Positions 1 through 6,985 of a stretch of DNA of 13,304 nucleotides are shown piece by piece (position 1 is the first letter of the stretch; each line of letters starts with the position of its first letter). The stretch is from an uncultured Balneolaceae bacterium (lineage in GTDB: Bacteria; Bacteroidota; Rhodothermia; Balneolales; Balneolaceae). The notes below the pieces were generated by a model. That model had not been told where the DNA came from. It ran no database searches and saw nothing but the letters and a program-made list of their open reading frames with translations. Position numbers and translations under genes: made by a program. The stretch is taken from contig CALKWT010000156.1 in the NCBI GenBank assembly GCA_938003885.1, positions 1 through 13,304 of the forward strand, given 5' to 3'.

Positions 1-277
1 AATTGATAAGATATCATTTAAAACAATATCTCAATACAAAAAGCTATCAGTTTATAAGTAGGGGATTTGATGTAAAGGAGAAACTATTCTTTATGGATGT
101 CACTTGCCCTTCATGGTTCAAAGGCAAACCATAATAAGATTCCCTAGCGGGCATCTTTCACCGCTACTATATCCAGGCATCAATGTGTGGTCTAAAGTAA
201 AACAGCTGCAGCCCATGAAAGGTTGGCAGGGAACTTTAGAAAGTTACTTTTCTGAACAAAATCCGTATTATACATAG
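1..277 (+). pseudogene. 3' end of an unidentified gene, split by an apparent frameshift
   Basis: One frame is open from the left edge (codons from base 3) to a TAA at 132-134. A second frame, open from 71, runs to a TAG at 275-277. Adding one base near position 130 joins them into a continuous tail of about 90 residues, reading ...CPSWFKGKP-IIRFPSGHLSPLLYPG... and ending SEQNPYYT. Both halves have protein-like composition and the overlap (71-131) is open in both frames, so one gene with a one-base loss is a simple explanation. It could be an assembly error near the contig edge or a decayed gene. If read separately, the second part could start at ATG 113 and give 54 residues. I do not recognise the family. 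It ends 30 bp before icmF on the same strand. The gene reading is inference. Confidence 0.4.
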
Positions 278-307
278 GATTCTATAGAATTTAGTTTAGT
301 TGTGCAT

Positions 308-3300
308 ATGACAAAGCAAAGTGATTTAAAAGAGACGCCGAACTCGGACAGGGAAGAAATTCAGAACGCAACCCCATATAGAACCCAGTATCCGGTACGA
401 TTTGTTACCGCAGCAAGTCTGTTTGACGGGCATGATGCGAGTATCAATATCATGAGGCGGATTCTTCAGGCTTCGGGGGCAGAAGTGATTCATCTGGGAC
501 ACAACCGCTCTGTGCAGGAGATTGTGGAGTGTGCCATTCAGGAGGATGTCCAGGGCATTGCGATCAGTTCGTATCAGGGCGGGCACATGGAGTATTTTAA
601 GTATATGGTTGATCTGCTGAAGGAGAGAGGCGCAGCACATATTCACATTTTTGGCGGTGGTGGCGGAGTGATCTCTGATCGGGAGATCGACGAACTGCAC
701 GAATATGGGGTGAGCAGAATATTTTCTGTTGAGGACGGCAGAACCATGGGGCTGCAGGGCATGATCGACCACATGCTGCAAGCCTGTGACTTTTCAACTG
801 AAAATCTGGATACCTTCCGTCCCGATGAACTCAAGAACAGAGAATCATTGTCGCTGGGCAGAGCGATCTCTGCACTGGAAAACGAATACGATGGCCTCGC
901 CCGTTTTGAGGATGGCAGTCTCTACATCAGCAACGCATCAGAGCCTGTTTCTTACGACGAACGGGTGGTACCAGTCCTGGGCATTACCGGAACAGGCGGT
1001 GCAGGGAAAAGTTCGCTGACCGATGAACTGATCCGCAGATTTCTGACGGAATTTGAAGATATCCGGCTTGCTGTTATTTCGATCGATCCCTCAAAGGTAA
1101 AAACGGGAGGAGCTTTGCTGGGAGACCGTATCCGGATGAACAGTATCGGTGGAAATCGCGTATTTATGAGGAGTTTGGCCACGCGCGCCACAAATCAGTC
1201 CGTCAGCCGGGCACTAAAAGGAACCATCGCGCTCTGTAAATATGCCGGTTTTGATGTGATTATCGTTGAAACCAGTGGTATCGGACAGAGCGGATCAGAG
1301 GTGGCAGAGATCAGCGATCTGCCAGTTTACGTGATGACACATGAGTATGGAGCAGCCACACAGCTTGAAAAGATCAATATGCTTGATCTGGCAGATGCTG
1401 TTGTCCTCAATAAATTTGACAGGAAAGGGTCACTCGATGCCCTCAGGGATATCAGAAAACAGATGGTGAGAAACCTGGGAGCATGGGATAAGAGTCCGGA
1501 GGATATGCCGGTATTTCCAACCACAGCGTCTCAGTTTAACGACGAAGGGGTGAACCGCCTTTTTGCTTTCATCATCCAAAAAATGAATGAAAAACTGGGA
1601 ACCTCTTTTGTTCTAGAAAGATACCAGGATTCAGTACCATCAGAGACAGGAAGCAGAAGTGCCATACTTCCCGGAAAGCGTCAGAGGTATCTGTCCGAGA
1701 TTTCAGAAACGATTGAAAAATATCACACCTGGGCAGACGAGCAGACGGAGATCGCCTCCAGGCTGGACGAAGTGAGGGGTACACTAAAACAGCTTAAAAA
1801 CTGGAAGTCACAGGAAGGTGAATCCGATGCAGCAGCCCTGCTCGAAAACATGGAGAAACATTGGGTCAGCAAACTCGACAGCCTGCCTGCAAAGATCCTG
1901 GAAAATTGGGATGATCTGTATGCACAGTACAAAGGGGAAGAGATTACGGTACATGTCCGTGGCAGAGAGTTATCCAATGCGCTCTACCGGACATCGATCA
2001 GCGGTACCCGCATCCCGAGAATCGCCCTGCCTAAAACCAGGCACGCCGGGGAGAGGCTGAAGTTCGCCCTGAAGGAAAATCTCCCTGGTTACGTTCCCTA
2101 TACTGCAGGAGTTTTTCCCTTTAAAAGGGAGGGAGAAGACCCGGCCCGAATGTTTGCCGGAGAGGGAACCCCTGAGCGTACAAACCGGAGGTTTCACTAT
2201 CTGAGTGAAGGAATGCCTGCGGCAAGACTCTCCACTGCATTCGATTCGGTTACACTCTACGGCGAAGATCCCGATGAACGACCGGATATCTATGGTAAAA
2301 TTGGTAACTCAGGGGTGAGTATCAGTACGCTGGACGATATGAAAAAGCTCTACTCCGGATTTGATCTGAAATCTCCTACCACATCGGTTTCGATGACGAT
2401 CAATGGCCCTGCACCCATCATCCTTGCGATGTATATGAATACAGCGATCGACCAGCAGGTGGAGCGGTACCTGAAGGAGAATGGCCAATGGGAGGAAGCA
2501 AAAAAGAGAATTGAGAATCACTTTAAAGAGCTGAATGCAGAGCAGCCGGCCTACCTGGAGAAGTTGCCCGGCAATCACAACTCCTTTGGATTGCATCTTT
2601 TGGGAATCACGGGAGATCTGCTGGTCGAACCGGAGGTCTATCAGAAGATCAAAGATGAGACCATCAGAAATGTGAGGGGCACGGTTCAGGCGGACATTCT
2701 AAAAGAGGATCAGGCTCAGAATACCTGTATTTTCTCAACAGATTTTGCACTCCGCATGATGGGGGATATCCAGACCTATTTTACCGAGAATAAGGTGCGG
2801 AATTACTACTCTGTATCCATTTCGGGATATCATATTGCGGAAGCAGGAGCGAATCCGATTACTCAGGCAGCTTTCACACTGGCCAACGGCTTCACGTACG
2901 TTGAATATTATCTGTCCCGCGGACTCGACATCGATGATTTTGCTCACAATTTGTCATTCTTCTTTAGCAACGGTCTCGATCCGGAGTATGCGGTAATCGG
3001 ACGCGTGGCACGGCGGATCTGGGCCATTGCCATGAAGCATAAGTATAACGCCAATGAGAGGTCTCAGAAGCTGAAGTACCACATTCAGACCAGTGGCAGA
3101 TCGCTGCATGCTCAGGAAATTCAATTCAATGATATCCGGACCACGCTTCAGGCGCTGATGGCTATCTATGATAATTGCAACTCGTTGCATACCAACGCCT
3201 ATGATGAAGCGATCACCACACCCACGGAAGCGTCTGTGAGACGTGCGCTGGCTATTCAGTTAATTATCAACAAAGAGCTCGGCACCACCCGGAATGAGAA

Positions 3301-3775
3301 TCCGAATCAGGGATCTTATTTGATTGAAGAGTTAACGGACCTCGTCGAAGAGGCCATTATGGCGGAGTTCGACCGGCTTACTGAACGCGGCGGTGTTCTG
3401 GGTGCAATGGAGAATATGTATCAGCGAGGAAAGATTCAGGATGAGAGCCTCATTTATGAAACCAAAAAGCATTCGGGGGAGCTGCCGATTATCGGTGTAA
3501 ATACATTCTTAAATCAAAATGGGGAAGAAGAGGAGCAGGAAGCGGAACTTATCCGGTCAACCGAAGAGGAGAAGCAGCAACAAATTAACCAGTTGAAGAG
3601 CTTCAAGGATAGAAATAGGGATCTTACAGAAAAGGCTCTGAACCGGCTGAAGCAGAAAGCAGTTCAGAATGAGAATCTTTTTGAAGAGCTGATGGAAACT
3701 GTAAAAGTGGCTTCCCTGGGGCAGATCACGCATGCACTTTATGAAGTGGGCGGACAGTACAGAAGGAATATGTAG
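308..3775 (+). CDS. icmF: Fused isobutyryl-CoA mutase IcmF (B12-binding, MeaI-type GTPase and mutase domains)
   Basis: IcmF interconverts isobutyryl-CoA and n-butyryl-CoA with adenosylcobalamin; its built-in G-protein domain guards cofactor loading. Residues are counted from ATG 308 (1155 aa; a GTG at 302 is the alternative start). Residues about 30-160 are the B12-binding domain, with DGH at 40-42 giving the cobalt-ligating His42, plus SSYQGG and GGGGG. Residues about 215-430 are the GTPase, with P-loop GTGGAGKS at 228-235, ETSGIGQSG from 321 and NKFD at 368-371. A linker follows, then the mutase barrel (about 575-1080) and a helical tail. Phe616 in RMFAGEG and Gln804 in DQAQNTC sit where methylmalonyl-CoA mutase has Tyr and Arg, and where pivalyl-CoA mutase has Leu and His, so isobutyryl-CoA is the expected substrate. 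Active-site His842 lies in SGYHIAEAG. No acyl-CoA gene is adjacent, and I see no cobalamin riboswitch upstream. Complete. Confidence 0.96.
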   Translation: MTKQSDLKETPNSDREEIQNATPYRTQYPVRFVTAASLFDGHDASINIMRRILQASGAEVIHLGHNRSVQEIVECAIQEDVQGIAISSYQGGHMEYFKYMVDLLKERGAAHIHIFGGGGGVISDREIDELHEYGVSRIFSVEDGRTMGLQGMIDHMLQACDFSTENLDTFRPDELKNRESLSLGRAISALENEYDGLARFEDGSLYISNASEPVSYDERVVPVLGITGTGGAGKSSLTDELIRRFLTEFEDIRLAVISIDPSKVKTGGALLGDRIRMNSIGGNRVFMRSLATRATNQSVSRALKGTIALCKYAGFDVIIVETSGIGQSGSEVAEISDLPVYVMTHEYGAATQLEKINMLDLADAVVLNKFDRKGSLDALRDIRKQMVRNLGAWDKSPEDMPVFPTTASQFNDEGVNRLFAFIIQKMNEKLGTSFVLERYQDSVPSETGSRSAILPGKRQRYLSEISETIEKYHTWADEQTEIASRLDEVRGTLKQLKNWKSQEGESDAAALLENMEKHWVSKLDSLPAKILENWDDLYAQYKGEEITVHVRGRELSNALYRTSISGTRIPRIALPKTRHAGERLKFALKENLPGYVPYTAGVFPFKREGEDPARMFAGEGTPERTNRRFHYLSEGMPAARLSTAFDSVTLYGEDPDERPDIYGKIGNSGVSISTLDDMKKLYSGFDLKSPTTSVSMTINGPAPIILAMYMNTAIDQQVERYLKENGQWEEAKKRIENHFKELNAEQPAYLEKLPGNHNSFGLHLLGITGDLLVEPEVYQKIKDETIRNVRGTVQADILKEDQAQNTCIFSTDFALRMMGDIQTYFTENKVRNYYSVSISGYHIAEAGANPITQAAFTLANGFTYVEYYLSRGLDIDDFAHNLSFFFSNGLDPEYAVIGRVARRIWAIAMKHKYNANERSQKLKYHIQTSGRSLHAQEIQFNDIRTTLQALMAIYDNCNSLHTNAYDEAITTPTEASVRRALAIQLIINKELGTTRNENPNQGSYLIEELTDLVEEAIMAEFDRLTERGGVLGAMENMYQRGKIQDESLIYETKKHSGELPIIGVNTFLNQNGEEEEQEAELIRSTEEEKQQQINQLKSFKDRNRDLTEKALNRLKQKAVQNENLFEELMETVKVASLGQITHALYEVGGQYRRNM

Positions 3776-3914
3776 AGTTTGTACTTTTTCCAGTCCAAAG
3801 AAAGGATCTATCCTATTCTTCCAAATCCAGCAAAGATTATTTACAGGAAATAGCAGGAGGTTTACAGGCCGGTCAAATGGTGCCTAAGCGGATCTCTGAA
3901 GCCTTCCCAGAATC

Positions 3915-4595
3915 CTATCTTCCTGAAATCAAACCCAGGGTTCGTTCCGCTCTTGTAGCTGCCTGGCTGTTGGGGTAGTCAGAGAGAATGGTATTGAGAT
4001 GCTCTATCGCTCTCTGGTGATTCCCCACTTCGATAAGTGCCTGTGCAGCTTCGTATAAATTCTCCGGGGTTGTAGAATCATTTTCATCCCAGCCTGCTGC
4101 TTTTTCAAAGACGGATGCGGCTTCCTCGTATCGCTCCAGTTCAATTAAGATGTTACCATGCATGGAGATAGGAGCTACACCCAAAATTCCGCGGGGCGGT
4201 TTAAAGGACTCAATGTGATTGAGCGCTTCGGAATAATTACCAAGCTCAAATTCTGCGATGGCCGCATAATAGTTTGCCAGATTTCCGGAGGATGTACGCC
4301 CGTAATTGTTCGCTATCTGAACAAACCCAAGAGTAAACTGGTCTTCATCACCATAGAGTGCCGTTTCATAATTTCCCATCATCAATTCCTGTTCAGCAAC
4401 ACCGATCCGTACGGCAGCCTCCGCTTCCTGTTGTCCTGAATAGATAACGTAACCGATAATAAGGGCAATCAGAGCAACCACGGCTACGATTCCTCCAATG
4501 ACTACACCCTTATTGTTACTGTAGTAGTACATGAACCTTGAGGAGTACTCCAGGAGTACATCCTGTTCATCTGCACCCGTTCTTTTTTTACTCAT
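3915..4595 (-). CDS. Membrane-anchored tetratricopeptide-repeat protein (YfgM-like architecture)
   Basis: This is a 226-aa protein with a short charged N-terminus (1-29), one hydrophobic membrane segment (about 30-52) and a helical C-terminal part with TPR-like repeats. The clearest repeats are near 104-133 (ANYYAAIAEFELGNYSEALNHI), 143-168 (ERYEEAASVFEKA) and 177-212 (NHQRAIEHLNTILSDYP). The layout, N-terminus in and a periplasmic TPR domain, resembles YfgM of proteobacteria, an ancillary factor of the Sec translocon. I assign only the architecture; the YfgM link is inference. It is the last gene of the minus-strand series, 101 bp after lolD. That gap holds a TATAAT-like hexamer (4674-4679) without a convincing partner box, so separate transcription is possible but not shown. 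No strong Shine-Dalgarno precedes the ATG. It converges with icmF, and no intrinsic terminator is evident in the 139-bp gap. Confidence 0.75.
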   Translation of the reverse strand: MSKKRTGADEQDVLLEYSSRFMYYYSNNKGVVIGGIVAVVALIALIIGYVIYSGQQEAEAAVRIGVAEQELMMGNYETALYGDEDQFTLGFVQIANNYGRTSSGNLANYYAAIAEFELGNYSEALNHIESFKPPRGILGVAPISMHGNILIELERYEEAASVFEKAAGWDENDSTTPENLYEAAQALIEVGNHQRAIEHLNTILSDYPNSQAATRAERTLGLISGR

Positions 4596-4696
4596 GAAAT
4601 TTTAATGATATCTGTTGCTGAATACTTGGTTTTCGCTTTTTCTAAAGACTTGTAAAAATAAAATTAGTTTACCATTATACCAAGTTAAAAAACGGA

Positions 4697-5389
4697 TTAT
4701 GGGTCATTCGTCAAAACCCCATTTTGGAGTGTGTAGGTTTTGTTACACTGTCGTGCGATCTCTCTTTCGTGAGTGATAAGCAAGACAGATACATTCTCAA
4801 TCTCACGTAACCTGAAGAGGAGAGAGAGGATCAGATCTGTGTTTTTTTCATCCAGGTTTCCGGTCGGTTCGTCCGCCAGTACGAGGGAAGGGCGGTTTGT
4901 CAGTGCCCTTGCCATCGATACTCTCTGCTGCTCTCCGCCTGAGAGTTGTGAAGGGCGGTGCTGCAATCGCTCTGACATGCCAAACTCTCCGAGGAGTTCC
5001 CGGGCACGGCTCTCGGCCGACTTGTGAGATTCCCCTTTGATCAGTGCAGGCATCATCACGTTTTCGAGTGCTGTAAACTCTTGAAGCAGATGATGAAACT
5101 GAAAAACGAATCCGACCTCCTTATTTCGCAGCTCCGCTATTTTATCCGGAGAGTGGGAATAGATGGAGACGCCATTCCAGAGAACTTCTCCACTGGTCGG
5201 GCTGGCCAGTCCACCCAGAATGTGTAGCAAGGTACTTTTTCCACTACCACTCGAACCTACAATGGAGACCAGTTCAGCCTTTGGCAGATCCAGATTCACT
5301 CCCTGGAGAATCTGAAGTTTTCCTTCGGTAGATTCCGATTCAAACTCCTTGGTAATGTCTCTGCACTGCAGTACCAGTTCTTCACTCAT
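4697..5389 (-). CDS. lolD: Lipoprotein-releasing ABC transporter ATP-binding protein LolD
   Basis: LolD is the cytoplasmic ATPase that drives release of outer-membrane lipoproteins from the inner membrane by the LolC/E-type permease. In the 230-aa product the Walker A motif GSSGSGKS is at 45-52, the Q-loop is at Gln97, the ABC signature LSGGE is at 149-153, Walker B is LVLADE at 169-174 with the D-loop NLD after it, and the H-loop is His207. The Q-loop context FQFHHLLQEFTALENV is close to the family hallmark FQFHHLLPEFTALENV and separates LolD from MacB or FtsE relatives. No permease gene lies beside it in this window, which is common for FCB genomes where the partner is encoded elsewhere. 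It follows ymdB and a possible small gene with only 12 bp to the latter, so it probably shares their transcript. Length is normal for the family. Confidence 0.93.
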   Translation of the reverse strand: MSEELVLQCRDITKEFESESTEGKLQILQGVNLDLPKAELVSIVGSSGSGKSTLLHILGGLASPTSGEVLWNGVSIYSHSPDKIAELRNKEVGFVFQFHHLLQEFTALENVMMPALIKGESHKSAESRARELLGEFGMSERLQHRPSQLSGGEQQRVSMARALTNRPSLVLADEPTGNLDEKNTDLILSLLFRLREIENVSVLLITHEREIARQCNKTYTLQNGVLTNDP

Positions 5390-5401
5390 AGTATATTCCG
5401 G

Positions 5402-5527
5402 TTATCGATTGAAAATGGTCCGGTATCTGCCGTATAGATCATCTGTACCCGGTTCCGCAGCGACTTGTAACGCCCTGGATTCCGAAGGGAGACCGATCAC
5501 TGAAACTCGGCAGAAATCTCGGTTCAT
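5402..5527 (-). CDS. Possible small protein of 41 aa between ymdB and lolD
   Basis: The 146 bp between ymdB and lolD are almost filled by one open frame with an ATG start at 5527 and a TAA stop at 5402-5404. The start lies 8 bp after the ymdB stop and the stop 12 bp before the lolD start, which is operon-like packing. The frame closes at a TGA just upstream, so it cannot be longer. The product begins MNRDFCRVSVIGLPSES and ends YRTIFNR; it is soluble-looking, mixed in charge, with one Cys and no membrane segment. A GAAAG lies directly before the ATG, but no clear Shine-Dalgarno is seen. I recognise no family. It may be a real small gene, a remnant, or chance. Support is positional only. Confidence 0.35.
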   Translation of the reverse strand: MNRDFCRVSVIGLPSESRALQVAAEPGTDDLYGRYRTIFNR

Positions 5528-5535
5528 CTTTCAAC

Positions 5536-6348
5536 CTATGATACTTCATTTTTAAATTCCGGGAAAAGTACCGGTTCAATTTTAACCGTACTCCCTTTCT
5601 CCTTGTGGATATCAACCACTACGCCGCAGAGGCGGTTATCTTTTTTTGCGATGATAAATTTTTGCGGTGTGGATAGAGTAAATCTGTTAAGTGAAGTTTT
5701 TTTATTCATACCAATCACCGAATCGAAAGGCCCTGTCATGCCTGCATCTGTCATATAGCCGGTGCCCTGAGGGAAAATTCGGGCATCATTTGTAGGCACA
5801 TGAGTGTGCGTCCCTACCACAGCAGAGACCGTTCCGTCGACATACCATGCGTAGGCCATTTTCTCTGCAGTAGCTTCCGCATGAAAATCCACAAAAATGA
5901 TATGGGTCTCCTCCCGGATCTTTTTCAGCGCCCGATCCGAAGCAGCAAAAGGATCGTCGATTTGAGGCATAAAGGTACGTCCCTGCAGATTGAGCACTCC
6001 AATTTTGAGATCCGTGCCTTGAACCGGATAGACTCCGTAACCAAATCCCGCATTCCCTTTTGGGTAGTTAAACGGGCGTAGAAGACTCGGATCACTGTTC
6101 ATGTAAGAGAAAATCTTCCATTTGTCGAAGGAGTGATTTCCACCTGTAATGACATCAATACCGGCAGCATAGAGTCTTTTGACAATCTCCTGGTTAATAC
6201 CACGGCCCTCATGAGAATTCTCCGCATTGGCAATAACAAAGTCGGGGGAATATTTTTTCCGAAGGGAGGGAAGAATAGTTTCAATAAGCTGCAGTCCCGG
6301 TTCGCCAACAATATCTGCTATAAAAAAAACACGTAACGTATCAGACAT
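5536..6348 (-). CDS. ymdB: YmdB-family metallophosphoesterase (2',3'-cyclic nucleotide phosphodiesterase, TIGR00282 type)
   Basis: The YmdB family are dinuclear-metal phosphodiesterases that hydrolyse 2',3'-cyclic nucleotides; in Bacillus YmdB affects biofilm and motility decisions, and its gene follows ymdA/rny. The 270-aa product carries the expected metal ligands in order: Asp12 in FIADIVG, Glu43-Asn44 in ANAEN, Asn71-His72 in GGNHSFD, His156 in VDFHAEAT, and His181 and His183 in GTHTHVPT. GTGYMTDAGMTGP, also typical of the family, follows near 195-207. Length matches the family (about 260-280). It starts 40 bp after the zapA stop on the same strand, so it is probably co-transcribed. The RNase Y gene, which I would expect between zapA and ymdB from FCB and Firmicutes context, is absent here. 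The cellular role in this lineage is unknown. Confidence 0.92.
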   Translation of the reverse strand: MSDTLRVFFIADIVGEPGLQLIETILPSLRKKYSPDFVIANAENSHEGRGINQEIVKRLYAAGIDVITGGNHSFDKWKIFSYMNSDPSLLRPFNYPKGNAGFGYGVYPVQGTDLKIGVLNLQGRTFMPQIDDPFAASDRALKKIREETHIIFVDFHAEATAEKMAYAWYVDGTVSAVVGTHTHVPTNDARIFPQGTGYMTDAGMTGPFDSVIGMNKKTSLNRFTLSTPQKFIIAKKDNRLCGVVVDIHKEKGSTVKIEPVLFPEFKNEVS

Positions 6349-6388
6349 AGAAAGAATGAAGAATGAGCATTAAGAAATTTCTGCAAGA

Positions 6389-6688
6389 TTAAAATAGATC
6401 ATCGATCAGAGTGCGGATCTGCTGATTCACTTCATTCATCAGCTCCTCTTTTTCTTCCTCTATTTTCGTCTGGGAAGCACGCATCTCGAAAAGTTCTTCG
6501 GTAATTTTAAGGCAGGCCAGAATCATGATGGTAGAATCGGGCTGATTGGCAAACTGATTACGAAACAGGCGGAGCTGTTCATCTACATACGCCGCGATAT
6601 TTCGGGTATTTTCCACTTCACTCTCTTTCACCCGCAAGGGGATGGGCTTACCAAGCACAGTAACTTTAATGGATTCTATATCACTCAT
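6389..6688 (-). CDS. zapA: Cell division protein ZapA
   Basis: ZapA binds and cross-links FtsZ protofilaments at the division ring in the cytoplasm. The 99-aa product starts with the family beta-hairpin, IKVTVLGKPIPLRV at about 7-20, followed by a conserved helix (NTRNIAAYVDEQLRLFRNQ) and a long charged coiled coil to the C-terminus that would form the dimer/tetramer stalk. Length is typical. Its ATG overlaps the stop codon of the preceding coiled-coil gene by 4 bp (ATGA), which indicates translational coupling and suggests a functional pair. In many Bacteroidota zapA also lies after pheT and a small coiled-coil gene (from memory), so the context supports the call. Confidence 0.88.
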   Translation of the reverse strand: MSDIESIKVTVLGKPIPLRVKESEVENTRNIAAYVDEQLRLFRNQFANQPDSTIMILACLKITEELFEMRASQTKIEEEKEELMNEVNQQIRTLIDDLF

Positions 6689-6936
6689 GATTCATCCAGG
6701 TATTTATCAATTTTTTTGATTAATCCATTTACATGGTGACGCATCGCCATACGCTCCGACTCATTGATACTGGAGAAGATATCAGTCTGTGATTTGTGAA
6801 CTTTTTTCAGCTTCTGGCGAAGTTTCTCATTCTCACGCTCAAGCTCCCGGTTCGTTTTCTTAAGCAGACTGACTTCCGTACGAATCTGTTCGAGAAGGCG
6901 ATTGAATGTCTCTTTCTGTATCTGGTTAATTTGCAT
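6685..6936 (-). CDS. Small coiled-coil protein, possible ZapB-like partner of ZapA
   Basis: This is an 83-aa, highly charged protein predicted to be almost wholly alpha-helical. Residues about 5-50 show heptad spacing of Leu/Ile/Val with Glu/Lys/Arg (LLKKTNRELERENEKLRQKL), a coiled coil. The C-terminal HHVNGLIKKIDKYLDES resembles the ...REIDKCIALL-type tail that I recall from small coiled-coil proteins upstream of zapA in Bacteroidota. There is no signal peptide or membrane segment, so it is probably cytoplasmic. The stop overlaps the zapA start (ATGA), giving coupled and perhaps stoichiometric synthesis. ZapB, the known ZapA partner in enterobacteria, is also a short coiled coil of about 80 aa, which makes a division-ring role attractive. 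That role is inference; coiled coils give little specific homology. Confidence 0.7.
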   Translation of the reverse strand: MQINQIQKETFNRLLEQIRTEVSLLKKTNRELERENEKLRQKLKKVHKSQTDIFSSINESERMAMRHHVNGLIKKIDKYLDES

Positions 6937-6985
6937 AAAAAGGGGTTCTTTTCAAGAATTCTATTTATGCCTGAAACGTATGGGA

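Noticed and set aside
1..307. Cobalamin riboswitch upstream of the B12-dependent icmF
   Set aside because: No B12-box-like sequence or large conserved fold is visible, and most of the region reads as a frameshifted coding tail.
3776..3914. Bidirectional terminator between convergent icmF and the TPR gene
   Set aside because: Only an AGGAT/ATCCT pair with a 2-base loop and a repeated TTTACAGG were found; neither makes a stable terminator.
4674..4679. TATAAT-like hexamer as promoter for the TPR gene
   Set aside because: No matching upstream box at a proper distance, and the lineage uses a different promoter consensus.
6937..6985. Terminator between pheT and the coiled-coil gene (TTCTT-GAA-AAGAA hairpin, then CCCCTTTTT)
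   Set aside because: The stem is 5 bp of A/T-rich pairs and is separated from the T-run by C residues, so termination would be weak at best.
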